A DNA stretch of 64,000 nucleotides from Saprospiraceae bacterium (GTDB lineage Bacteria > Bacteroidota > Bacteroidia > Chitinophagales > Saprospiraceae): contig JADJPZ010000004.1 of NCBI GenBank assembly GCA_016713025.1, forward strand, positions 3,100,001-3,164,000, in the 5' to 3' direction. Under the pieces are notes generated by a model. That model worked only from the letters and a program-made list of their open reading frames with translations, was not told the origin of the DNA and did not search any database. This document shows positions 28,601 to 37,221 of this stretch, in pieces. Each line of letters opens with the position of its first letter. Within the stretch, counting starts at the first letter, position 1. Position numbers and translations under genes: made by a program.

Positions 28601-29218
28601 TGTCGAAGTAGGTACAAGGTATTTGTTCATCAATCTCATCGATAAAAGGCTTTGCGATTTCGGTGTAAAAGAGATTGGTATTAGAGTTGACGTTCTGACC
28701 ATCGCGCCACTTTTCATATTTTTTTACAAAATTACTATTGCCATAAAAAACCTTCTCAAAATACGCTGCATCGATGATGTACCACTCGTAGATATTGGTG
28801 ATAATGATGTGTTTGATATCGATGTTACGCTCTTCTATTCGCTCACGCATGTAATACAAGACGAGTTCTTGCAGTGCCTTGCTATTGGGTTTGTCAGCGG
28901 ATATCCACTCTGTCTTATTAGAAGGTCTTTTAGTTTCTATGATGACACCTACATTGGATTTATTACTACTATCGATATGAATGACCTGATCAATAGTGTT
29001 TTTAGAGTTGACTTCGTTTTTGCCTTTATAATAGGTATTGACCAAAAGTCCCTGACATGTGTTTTTTGATTATTTTCCCTTTCGGCCTCGTCTATTTTAT
29101 CTAGCAAGTTGATGAGATTGGCCCTAAAGTTATCTATATCTCTACGTAGTGGTCTCACCTTTAGAAAGGCCGCATTGAGCGATATTTTAGGAGTGGTTGG
29201 TATCAGTTTTAATGGCAT
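25618..29218 (-). pseudogene. Type IIG (Eco57I-like) restriction-modification protein, two frameshifts
   Basis: The gene starts at MPLKLIPTTPKISLNAAFLK (29218). The frame breaks near 29044-29047 (four A; five restore DFLVNTYYKGKNEVN) and near 28411-28416, where one base restores KLIGRHKDGERHSGTILEDA. The N-terminal third has a PD-(D/E)XK-type nuclease with VGVIIETKRPSNKTEW. Next is a helical connector, then the N6-adenine methyltransferase with motif I DPAVGSGHFLVSALNEM and motif IV VIGNPPYGVEF. A TaqI/Eco57I-type specificity domain follows (EIKIGIECTPNYIND, RGRNFHRYSLQF). Repaired, the protein would be about 1,200 residues, the normal size for a single-chain restriction-modification enzyme that cuts and methylates. 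From 28269 to 25618 the frame is open, so a methyltransferase-only product remains possible. Confidence 0.85.
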
Positions 29219-29994
29219 GGGATGAAAGAGTTATATTGCTGGTATTTAGTGTTTGCTGAATATTTTATATGTTGCTGAATTTCAATATTTTATTCAATTA
29301 TAATTTTACACAAGTGCAAGGTTTTTAATTTATTGTGAATAAAACCTTTGCACTTTGATTTAACATTGTCCTATGCGGACGGCAGTCACTTTTTTGCATC
29401 TTTTGCTCTCACATATTCCTTTGGAATGCTTACCCAGAAAAAAAGTAACCAAAAAACGCTAGTTCAAAAAAAGGCGATTGCGAAGCAACGTTCTCTCTCA
29501 TGTCAAAATGCTTTTTCTATTGCCTTGATTATCTGTCCTTTACATCAAATATTTATCATTGGCAATAGACGCACTTTTTCTGCCCATCCGCTAGCGGTTC
29601 ACTTCGTCAAAGGCTTACACGCCTTTGGTGCTTTGCACTACACTACGTTCATGTTCACTATCGCTTGTTTTTTGAACAATTAACCACACCACTAGCTTTA
29701 TAAAAATTGAGTGATGCTACTTTTTCAGCAGACCCTATTTAGTTTTGTGTTATTGGTTTTCTGTTTTACTATTCCAAATTTTTTGTGGTGGTAAAGGTAG
29801 GGAAAAATTTTCAGGAAAAAATCAATTACATTTCATTCTAACTTCACCAAGATTGTTTAGCTCTTTAGACCTTCTTTTCCAAAATAATACTTAGAAATCA
29901 AACAATGCAGATGGAGGTTTTTAGAATTTTAATTTTGGATTGCTTGTGAAATTTCTTCATTTGCAATGATCAATCTTAATAATTTTCTACTACG
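29219..29994. other. Intergenic region dominated by dispersed repeat A
   Basis: No gene is visible. Most of the left part is the dispersed repeat at 29245-29690. The remaining 300 bases are AT-rich with nothing recognisable before the lipoprotein gene. The open frame at 29348-29683 lies wholly within the repeat and is not called. Confidence 0.6.
29245..29690 (+). repeat. Dispersed long repeat, copy A (inverted copy B at 37363-37945)
   Basis: The first ~200 bases (TTAGTGTTTGCTGAATAT through AACGCTAGTTCAAAAAAA) are nearly identical to the reverse complement of 37945-37725. The remainder is related but diverged: both have CCCATCCG, a hairpin-like CAAAGGC...GCCTTTG block, and end in TTTTTTGAAC. 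It encodes no protein I recognise. Copies A and B now face opposite ways; before the inversion of the IS256-bounded block they were in direct orientation. Confidence 0.85.
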
Positions 29995-30054
29995 ATGCAT
30001 TATATTTGTAGTTTATTTATTGATGATATTGTGAATATTAGGTTGATCTTCAGG

Positions 30055-30471
30055 ATGCGGCTATTGAGTATATTACCTCTGTTTTTGATAACATCCGGTT
30101 GCAAAAAAGGACCACCCGATGGTAACTATTGTGCCAAGGTGCAGTTTGTCCAGCCAGTCACTAAAAAAAATGCATCTTTGACCATCATTGCCGAAGTAAA
30201 AGACAATCAGGTGACGCAATTCAGCTTTCCTGACGGACACTTTGATGTCAGTCCACTGAAACCGGTGAAAATCCCACAGGATGGAAAATTTACGGCTGTG
30301 AGTACCCAGGGCACACTGTATAAAGTAACGATGCAAGGCGGCGCTGAAAAGTGCCTGAAAGCTCAGAATATGGTGCAGTGCAAGGGACTCTCAAAAGATG
30401 GTAAACGATGCGGAAGGTTTACAGATAATAAAAATGGACTTTGCTGGCAGCATAAGGGGCAAAATAAGTAA
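30055..30471 (+). CDS. Small lipoprotein with a C-terminal cysteine/histidine motif (DUF5763-like)
   Basis: The protein has about 138 residues from the ATG at 30055 (MRLLSILPLFLITSGCKKG). This start gives a lipobox Cys in TSGC; the frame is open 20 codons further upstream. A beta-rich middle (AEVKDNQVTQFSFPDGHFDV) leads to a C-terminal CKGLSKDGKRCGRFTDNKNG plus LCWQH. It matches the small CxxxxxxGxxC...CxxH motif found in many Bacteroidota proteins and is probably metal-binding. The function is unknown. Confidence 0.7.
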   Translation: MRLLSILPLFLITSGCKKGPPDGNYCAKVQFVQPVTKKNASLTIIAEVKDNQVTQFSFPDGHFDVSPLKPVKIPQDGKFTAVSTQGTLYKVTMQGGAEKCLKAQNMVQCKGLSKDGKRCGRFTDNKNGLCWQHKGQNK

Positions 30472-30501
30472 ACAAATACCAAATCAAATGAATGAAAAAA
30501 A

Positions 30502-31635
30502 ATGAACCTTATGAAAACTTGTAACTATTACTTTTCAACAGTTTCATTGTGTATCTTACTTCTATCAACAATTGAAGGTCAATCTGTTTTTAAATCGGGC
30601 TATATTGTCACTTTGTCAAATGATACTATACGCGGACAAATAGAAGAGCTGCAGCTTTACGATTTTTCAAAAAAAATCACCTTCAGAAAATCAGCAGGAA
30701 CTGTTAGTATCTACCATGTAGATGATATTGAAGGATTTGGGATTTCAGGTGGAAGACGATTTACACGTTTCCGGATTGGGGACAATACACTTTTCCTGAA
30801 TATTCTTTTTGAAAGCAAAGTCAGTCTATACTCTTATAAAAATCAGGAAGGTGTTTTTAAGTTTTTTATCAATAAACAAGGCTTAGGTCTGAGAGAAATT
30901 AAATACTCAGAGCGTATCGAAAGATCCACGTCTACTGTTTATGTAAACTATAAACTGAGAAAGTCCACAGAGCATTTTGGAATTTTATCATCGTATATGG
31001 CGGATGGTCCAAACACGCTGAAAAAAATAAAAACTATTGAGAAGCCCGGCGAAAATAACCTGATTAAATTATTTGAATTTTATCATAATGAAGTCTGCCC
31101 TGATGAAAAATGCTATGTCTTTATAGATCCGACACCCAAATCCAGAACAATAATTGAGCCTGCAGTCATACTCATGAAACACGGTATAGATGCTCCCAGA
31201 AATCATGACAATCCGGTGATTCACTTTGGTGGAAATATATACTTACAATTTCCCAGAGTAAATGACCATATAGGAATGAGAATCGGAATGGCGGTTGGAG
31301 TACGGGATTTTGTAAATTCAAGAAATCAACCTGAATCCGTAATTTTTACACGAGTTAATGTTCATGCTATGTATATATATCCCAAAGGCTGGTTCAGACC
31401 AAAAGGATCACTAGGCCTTGATCTGCAAAGGCCGACACAATTAGGATTGGGCGGAATGCTGGGTGCAAACATTCAAATCAGTAAAAAATCTACTATATCA
31501 CTCAACTATGATCATTTCCTGTTTGGTTTATTCAGCAAATCAGAAGTAACTGCTTCAGGCACTATAATTGAGACCCTTTTATTTAACCCAAAATCATTGT
31601 CAATAGGTTTTGCTTATGACGTATCCAAGGAATGA
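30502..31635 (+). CDS. Secreted protein, outer-membrane-like, unknown function
   Basis: The protein has 377 residues, with an N-terminal signal sequence (MNLMKTCNYYFSTVSLCILLLSTIEG). The N-terminal half is beta-rich (GYIVTLSNDTIRGQIEELQL, ITFRKSAGTVSIYHVDDIEG), a pattern seen in many Bacteroidota proteins of unknown role. The last ~140 residues show alternating beta strands with glycine turns (IHFGGNIYLQFPRVNDHIGM, GLGGMLGANIQISKKSTISL), as in small outer-membrane barrels. The next gene overlaps its stop by 4 nt (ATGA), suggesting coupling or an accidental junction with the Rhs tip. Confidence 0.65.
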   Translation: MNLMKTCNYYFSTVSLCILLLSTIEGQSVFKSGYIVTLSNDTIRGQIEELQLYDFSKKITFRKSAGTVSIYHVDDIEGFGISGGRRFTRFRIGDNTLFLNILFESKVSLYSYKNQEGVFKFFINKQGLGLREIKYSERIERSTSTVYVNYKLRKSTEHFGILSSYMADGPNTLKKIKTIEKPGENNLIKLFEFYHNEVCPDEKCYVFIDPTPKSRTIIEPAVILMKHGIDAPRNHDNPVIHFGGNIYLQFPRVNDHIGMRIGMAVGVRDFVNSRNQPESVIFTRVNVHAMYIYPKGWFRPKGSLGLDLQRPTQLGLGGMLGANIQISKKSTISLNYDHFLFGLFSKSEVTASGTIIETLLFNPKSLSIGFAYDVSKE

Positions 31636-32366
31636 TGCATGGATATTCAGGGGCATTATTTAATATGGTGCAAGGTGGCAACCCTGCTACTGGCTTCGTT
31701 TCTGGGTTTGCCAGCTCAGTGACGGCATCAAGTGTCCAGAGTCTGGGAGGTGGTAAGATTGCTACACTCATTGGCGGTACATTATCGGGTGGTGTGGGAA
31801 CAGCGGTGGTAGGAGGTGATTTCTATCAAGGGGCTACTTTTGGGTTGATATCTACTAGCTTGAATCATTTGGCAGAACATGTTTCTAAAGGGGTTATTGC
31901 AATAAGAAAGAAAATTGTAGAAATAGCAAAATCCTATGTAGGTTCTGAAGATTGGGCTGTTAAGGCTGAAAAAGATCAATTTGGAAGCAACACTAACAAG
32001 TGTAATAAATTTGTTTATGATGTCCATATGGAAGCAGGAGTTGATGACGGTCAACCAAACTTGATGAATCCAACGGGTACTCTCATTCCATTTGTAGATG
32101 ATGTATTTGGTCCAGTTTTAGCTGGACAATGGGCAGACCCTAGTTATGAAATTCCAGGTTGGAAGGTTGTTAGTTATCCTAAGCCAGGTGATGTAATCGC
32201 TATTCCAATGCCAGGTGGGGATGGTTATTCAGGTCATGTGGGGATTGTTACAGGGGCAAGGGCTTATCGTAATACAATTAGTGCAAATGCGAAAGTAGTT
32301 GTCCAAAATAATTGGGGATTTCGTACTGGTGATAAAGCTGTTTATAGACGATATGTTGGACCTTAA
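31632..32366 (+). CDS. Orphan Rhs-type toxin tip with a CHAP/NlpC-like peptidase domain
   Basis: The protein has 244 residues. The first ~80 are the Gly/Ala-rich pre-toxin segment seen at the end of RHS repeat proteins (NMVQGGNPATGFVSGFASSV, GGTLSGGVGTAVVGGDFYQG, LNHLAEH). Residues ~95-244 resemble a CHAP-type cysteine peptidase/amidase. The likely nucleophile is C124 in NTNKCNKFVYDVHMEAG, then PKPGDVIAIPMPGGDGYSGH with H202. Such domains cut peptidoglycan. There is no RHS repeat region or secretion signal, so it is a displaced C-terminal cassette. The lipoprotein gene 15 bp downstream is a candidate immunity gene. It overlaps the upstream gene by 4 nt. Confidence 0.75.
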   Translation: MMHGYSGALFNMVQGGNPATGFVSGFASSVTASSVQSLGGGKIATLIGGTLSGGVGTAVVGGDFYQGATFGLISTSLNHLAEHVSKGVIAIRKKIVEIAKSYVGSEDWAVKAEKDQFGSNTNKCNKFVYDVHMEAGVDDGQPNLMNPTGTLIPFVDDVFGPVLAGQWADPSYEIPGWKVVSYPKPGDVIAIPMPGGDGYSGHVGIVTGARAYRNTISANAKVVVQNNWGFRTGDKAVYRRYVGP

Positions 32367-32381
32367 CTAAATTTTATTTAA

Positions 32382-32918
32382 ATGAGAAATGTATTTTATT
32401 TTGTTATTTTCATTTGTAGTTGTTCAAATTCGAAAGATGATTGTTATAGTATTAAAAATAACATTAACTACGATGAAATATTATATGCCACACGTAAAAG
32501 AGTAGTTGATTTAACTTGGTCAGAACAGCCATTTACTTATCCTGAATTTGCTAATATGACAAGTTACTCTGAATGCTTTAAAGAAGATGCAATTAAAATA
32601 ATAAAATTAAATAAGCATGATGAAACTATTATAGGATTAGCACTTTGGAGTATGAAAGAGTTGGGTTCCGAAGAAACAATACTTTTTGCGAACGATATTA
32701 TTGAACATATTGACGAGGATAATTTAATAATATGGTTATATGGTGGTTATGGGAATAAAAATTTTATAAAAAACTTTAAGAAAAGTAATTATAAAGATTT
32801 TTTTAATCTCTGTATAAATAAATTTCCAAATAAAAAAGTAGAATTAATTAAGTTAAGAGATGTTAGTACATGGGAGTGGATAAATATTCAAATACAATTA
32901 CTAGATAACTATGATTAA
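32382..32918 (+). CDS. Candidate immunity lipoprotein for the Rhs-type peptidase tip
   Basis: The protein has 178 residues, starting MRNVFYFVIFICSCSNSKDD. This is a short hydrophobic segment with Cys residues that could act as a lipobox, so it is probably exported. The rest is helical and acidic (WSEQPFTYPEFANMTSYSEC, GLALWSMKELGSEETILFAN) with no family I recognise. The low GC content and position directly after a toxin tip are typical of immunity genes. A periplasmic location would suit protection against a peptidoglycan-cutting toxin. This role is inferred from context only. Confidence 0.55.
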   Translation: MRNVFYFVIFICSCSNSKDDCYSIKNNINYDEILYATRKRVVDLTWSEQPFTYPEFANMTSYSECFKEDAIKIIKLNKHDETIIGLALWSMKELGSEETILFANDIIEHIDEDNLIIWLYGGYGNKNFIKNFKKSNYKDFFNLCINKFPNKKVELIKLRDVSTWEWINIQIQLLDNYD

Positions 32919-32956
32919 CGCTACTAATCTAATAACATAATAAAATATAATATAAA

Positions 32957-34353
32957 GGGAGTGTAAGAAAGATTGTGTAAACTAGTATCAAGGAGTTAGG
33001 CTTCCATCTGTGGGGGGTACCCCCCACAGATGGAAAATTTTTTAATATGTTTGTGCGACCAAGTACAGACACATTTTTTAACCTAACAAATTTAATAGTT
33101 ATGCAAAGTAACAAATTTAATCTTAATCTCTCTGAATTTCTTCAGGATGTCAAGTCTCTTAATGATTTTGACAATGTTATGAATGGTCTTTACAAAGATG
33201 GCATTCAAGAACTTTTAAAAGCTGAACTAAGTCATCATTTAGGCTATTCAAAACACTCGCCCGATGGGATTAATTCAGGTAATTCCCGGAATGGGTCTTA
33301 TAAGAAAAAGATACGCACTACACAAGGACAGGTAGAGTTGGATATTCCACGGGATCGTAACGGTGAATTTGAGCCTATCATTGTTCCCAAGGGCCAAACT
33401 ACCACTGAGAAAGTAGAATCTGTCATTACATCTCTTTACAGCAGAGGTATGAGCACCGATGACATAACAGCTCAAATTCAGGAAATTTATGGCTTAGACG
33501 TTTCTAAAACCTTTGTTTCAGATATTACAAACAAAATGATTCCGGCTATCCAGGAATGGCAAAACAGACCTTTGGATAATACTTATTACATCGTTTGGAT
33601 GGATTGTATTTGTTTTAAAATCCGGCAGGATAATAAAATCATCAACAAGAGTATTTATATCGTTATAGGACTGAAAACCAATGGGATCAAAGAAGTTTTG
33701 GGCATCTGGATGAGCGCCAACGAGTCTGCCGCGTTTTGGCTTTCTGTCTTAAATGAGCTCAAAGACAGGGGCGTTAAAAAGATGCTCATTGCATGCACTG
33801 ACAATCTTACAGGATTCACTCAGGCCATTCAAACTGCTTTCCCCGATACCGTATCCCAGCTTTGTATCGTTCATCAAATCAGAAACTCTATGAAGTTTGT
33901 CCCATGGAAAGATAGAAGGGCCTTCCTGGCTGATTTAAAAACTGTTTATGCCGCTTTAAATATGGAAACTGCTCTCATTGCTTTTGAAGCTTTTAAAGCA
34001 AAATGGGGGTCTAAATATGCCTATGCCATTAAAAGTTGGGAAGCAAACTGGTCAAATCTATCTCCCATGTTTCAGTATCCTACTAACATTCGTAAAATTA
34101 TGTATACCACTAATACCATTGAAGGCCTCCAACAGAGCCATCAGAAAATTTACCAAAACCAAAACACTTTTTCCAAATGATCAGGCAGCCTTGAAATCTG
34201 TATATCTTGCTATTCAGCAAATTCAAGTTAAATGGACAATGCCAATTCATAACTGGCATATTACTCATAATGAAATTTTAATTATCTTTGAGGATAATTT
34301 GATTCAGCCATAATTCTTTGAAGTTTTGTTTACACAAAATATTTTACAGCCTC
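32957..34353 (+). mobile_element. IS256-family element, copy 2, 1397 bp
   Basis: The left end GGGAGTGTAAGAAAGATTGT starts at 32957, and the right end closes with ACAGCCTC at 34353. The ~26-bp imperfect terminal repeats share GTGTAAAC. The flanking octamers are AATATAAA (32949-32956) and CATTCATT (34354-34361). They do not match each other, but each has its partner at copy 1 (16356-16363 and 20367-20374, inverted). The body is nearly identical to copy 1 and carries the same 32-bp palindrome at 33003-33034. Confidence 0.95.
33101..34313 (+). pseudogene. IS256-family transposase, copy 2, one frameshift
   Basis: The start is the ATG at 33101 (MQSNKFNLNLSEFLQDVKSL), with the frame open through ELSHHLGYSKHSPDGINSGN and the DDE core (IVWMDCICFKI, CTDNLTGFTQAIQTAFP). 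At 34129-34130 an extra C after GAAGGCCT shifts the frame, ending the product as QQSHQKIYQNQNTFSK. Copy 1 lacks this base and reads EGLNRAIRKFTKTK. The true C-terminus, HNEILIIFEDNLIQP, stops at 34313. Combining the two copies gives an intact transposase of about 403 residues, the normal size for the family. Confidence 0.92.
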
Positions 34354-34373
34354 CATTCATTCAATAAAACATC

Positions 34374-35497
34374 CTACAATGTCCCTCTCAACTCCTGCTC
34401 CCTTTCTATTGCTTCAAACAATGCCTTAAAATTGCCCTTTCCAAAAGATTTAGCCCCGTGTCTTTCTATGATTTCAAAAAATACAGTAGGTCTGTCCTGA
34501 ATCGGTTTTGTGAATATCTGAAGCAAATATCCTTCTTCATCCCTGTCCACGAGTATATTCATACGCTTGAGATCTTCAATGTCTTCTTTGATATCTCCTA
34601 CACGCTCGAGAACTGTATCATAATAATTATCAGGAACATACAAAAACTCAATACCGTTGTTTCTCAATGATTCTACAGTGTGGACAATGTCTTCGGTAGC
34701 TATGGCAATATGTTGAACGCCTGCTCCGCCATAAAAATCAAGATATTCTTCGATCTGAGACTTTTTTTGCCATCTGCAGGCTCATTGATGGGGAATTTTA
34801 TGTATCCATTGCCATTGCTGACCACTTTTGACATCAATGCTGTATATTCTGTTGAAATATCCTTATCGTCAAATGTCACCAATAACTTAAATCCCAGGAC
34901 ATCTTCATAAAATTTAACCCACTTGTTCATATCGCCGAGTTCAACATTGCCTACGCAGTGATCCACATATTTAAAGCCAAGCGGATTGATTTTGACAGGA
35001 CTCTTTTTGGGTGCATAACCAGGCAAAAATGCGCCGTGATATGCGGATCTTTCGACTAATGTGTGAATCGTTTCACCATAAGTTTTAATTCCTGCCAGTA
35101 TCACATATCCGTTTTCATCTTCGGCTTTATAAGGTTCAAAGGCACTCTCTGCGCCTCTTTCTATGGCTTTATGGTATGCATCACTCACATTGTCCACCCA
35201 TAAAGCAAGCACTTTGACACCATCACCATGCTGAGCTACATGACGAAGTATTTCATGGTCAGGATTCAGAGCAGAAGTGATGACAAATCTTATCTTACCT
35301 TGCTGCAGGACATAAGAAATTACGTCTCTTGAACCTGTCTCAGGACCTTTATAGGCTATCAGTTCAAAACCAAAACAATGCTGGTAAAATAAGCTTGTTT
35401 GTTTGGCATTCCCCACATAAAACTCAATAAAGTCTGTTCCATTGATCGGAAATGTATCTTTATCTGTATTGGATTGAAAAATTGCTGAAGTATTCAT
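34374..35497 (-). pseudogene. hppD: 4-hydroxyphenylpyruvate dioxygenase, one homopolymer frameshift
   Basis: HPPD converts 4-hydroxyphenylpyruvate to homogentisate in tyrosine breakdown. The N-terminal ~230 residues match (DFIEFYVGNAKQTSLFYQHC; metal-ligand His in KYVDHCVGNVE). After INEPADGKK the frame breaks at a seven-T run (34762-34768). Adding one base restores KKSQIEEYLDFYGGAGVQHI, with the second His ligand, and joins the C-terminal frame from 34667. That frame carries YYDTVLERVG and the Glu ligand in RPTVFFEIIERHG, ending at 34374. Repaired, the length of about 374 residues is typical. In a tidy marR-hmgA-hppD operon a sequencing error is more likely than true loss. The IS256 copy lies just beyond its 3' end. 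Confidence 0.88.
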
Positions 35498-35541
35498 TTT
35501 TATTTTTTGATTAGGTTATTCAATAATTATTGGGTCGGTCT

Positions 35542-36693
35542 TTACATCCAGCTCAATGCATAATCTTCATCTTCGATGTTTACAGCATGATTGGTCATGA
35601 GGAGTGGCCTGAAAGTATCTACCATGACGGCAAGCTCTTTGGTTTCCTTTTGGCCAATGCTTTTTTCCACTGTACCGGGATGAGGTCCGTGTGGTATGCC
35701 TCCGGGATGCAGGGTGATTTGCCCTCTTTCCACATGTTTGCGACTCATGAAGTCACCATCCACGTAATACAACACCTCGTCACTATCAATATTGCTGTGA
35801 TTGTAAGGTGCGGGAATCGCCAATGGGTGATAATCATACATCCTGGGGACAAATGAACAGATCACAAAACTCCTGGTCTCAAATGTCTGATGCACCGGAG
35901 GCGGTTGATGTACCCTACCGGTTATAGGCTCAAAATTGTGAATCGAAAATGCATAAGGATATAAATACCCATCCCAACCGACGACGTCAAAGGGATGGGC
36001 TTTATAATGGTAAGGGTAGAGGTTGTCTTGTTTTTTGATATAAAGAAGGTAATCTCCTTTCTCATCGTAAGTGACGAGTACACCGGGCTTTCGGATATCT
36101 CTTTCACAATAGGGAGCATGCTCGGCAAGTTGACCAAACGCATTCCTGTATCTTTTTGGTGTGATGATAGGTGATGTTGACTCTACGATAAATAACCTGT
36201 TGGCCGATGTATCAAATTCCAGCTGGTAAATGGTTCCCCTCGGAATCACCAGATAATCACCATATTCAAACCTGATATCTCCATACATGGTTTTGAGTAC
36301 ACCGGTACCTTCATGTACAAATATACATTCATCGGCATCTGCATTTTTATAAAAATAATCCATCGTTCCGGACATAGGAGCAGATAAAATTATCCGGCAA
36401 TCACTATTGACTAATACAGGTTTTCTGCTGTCTAAATAATCTTCTTCGGGTGAGATATCAAATCCTTTCAAACTGCGGTGCTTGAGCTGTTTGTCATGGA
36501 TGGTCACGGGCTTCACGTCGATGGGTTCACCCACCTGAGTGATCATCGTTGGCGGATGATTATGATACAAAATCGAGTACATATCACTAAACCCTTCCGT
36601 AGAAAACAATTGCTCATGGTAAAGTGAGCCATCAGGCTTTCTGTATTGAATATGCCTCTTGTGAGGTATCTGTCCCATGGAGTGGTAATGCAT
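35542..36693 (-). CDS. hmgA: Homogentisate 1,2-dioxygenase
   Basis: The product opens the aromatic ring of homogentisate to maleylacetoacetate, the step after HPPD. The start ATG at 36693 (MHYHSMGQIPHKRHIQYRKP) lies one base past the marR stop; an upstream in-frame ATG at 36720 would overlap marR by 26 nt. About 383 residues form a bicupin, with FVHEGTGVLKTMYGDIRFEY in the first cupin, HPFDVVGWDGYLYPYAFSIH in the middle, and SRKHVERGQITLHPGGIPHG followed by PHPG near the end, carrying conserved His/Glu residues. It is the short Bacteroidota-type homogentisate dioxygenase. It is followed by hppD after a 44-bp gap. Confidence 0.92.
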   Translation of the reverse strand: MHYHSMGQIPHKRHIQYRKPDGSLYHEQLFSTEGFSDMYSILYHNHPPTMITQVGEPIDVKPVTIHDKQLKHRSLKGFDISPEEDYLDSRKPVLVNSDCRIILSAPMSGTMDYFYKNADADECIFVHEGTGVLKTMYGDIRFEYGDYLVIPRGTIYQLEFDTSANRLFIVESTSPIITPKRYRNAFGQLAEHAPYCERDIRKPGVLVTYDEKGDYLLYIKKQDNLYPYHYKAHPFDVVGWDGYLYPYAFSIHNFEPITGRVHQPPPVHQTFETRSFVICSFVPRMYDYHPLAIPAPYNHSNIDSDEVLYYVDGDFMSRKHVERGQITLHPGGIPHGPHPGTVEKSIGQKETKELAVMVDTFRPLLMTNHAVNIEDEDYALSWM

Positions 36694-36694
36694 A

Positions 36695-37156
36695 TCAATT
36701 TTGTTTTGAGAGATTATCAAATATTTTTTTTAAGATGCTGTCCAATATCTCCAGTTCTTCATCAGAAATATCATCATAGGCCGAAGCCCTGAATTCTCTG
36801 GCAACGGTTTCCGTAAGTTTAAATAATTTTTCTCCGGATTCAGTTAAAGATATGACAAACTTCCTTCGGTCTTTTATATCAGACAATCTTGTCACCATAC
36901 CTTTCAGCACCATAAGGTCTATCATTCGGGTGACAGTAGGTGCATCTTTGAAAGTAAGTTCTCCGAGTTCCTGCTGACTCAGATTGCCGTATTTATTCAG
37001 AATATTGATCAGAATCCATTGATCTACAGTCACATCTGCTTCAGGATGTAGGAGCAATAATCGGTTGAAGGTAAGACGCATCATTTTGACTGTCTTTTCC
37101 ACAGCAAAGCCAAGGGCTTCCTGTCGTTTGGATACTTTTTTTGATTTTATTTTCAT
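36695..37156 (-). CDS. MarR-family transcriptional regulator
   Basis: The protein has 153 residues with the MarR winged helix: DQWILINILNKYGNLSQQEL, TFKDAPTVTRMIDLMVLKGM, then the wing RLSDIKDRRKFVISLTESGE, and dimerisation helices at both ends. It is the first gene of the tyrosine-degradation operon, one base from hmgA. It probably represses that operon and is released by an aromatic intermediate. A strong inverted repeat 30 bp upstream (37186-37221) is a good operator candidate, implying autoregulation. Confidence 0.9.
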   Translation of the reverse strand: MKIKSKKVSKRQEALGFAVEKTVKMMRLTFNRLLLLHPEADVTVDQWILINILNKYGNLSQQELGELTFKDAPTVTRMIDLMVLKGMVTRLSDIKDRRKFVISLTESGEKLFKLTETVAREFRASAYDDISDEELEILDSILKKIFDNLSKQN

Positions 37157-37185
37157 CGTACTGTCTTTGATAACTTACTACAATA

Positions 37186-37221
37186 TTTAGTTGTCGTACT
37201 AATAATTGCAAAACAACTAAA
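37186..37221. promoter_or_regulatory. Candidate operator upstream of the marR-hmgA-hppD operon
   Basis: TTTAGTTGT (37186-37194) and ACAACTAAA (37213-37221) form a perfect 9-bp inverted repeat separated by 18 bases, 30-65 bp upstream of the marR start. Position and symmetry fit a dimeric MarR-type repressor. The spacing is longer than in most MarR operators, so two half-site dimers are also possible. Confidence 0.5.
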
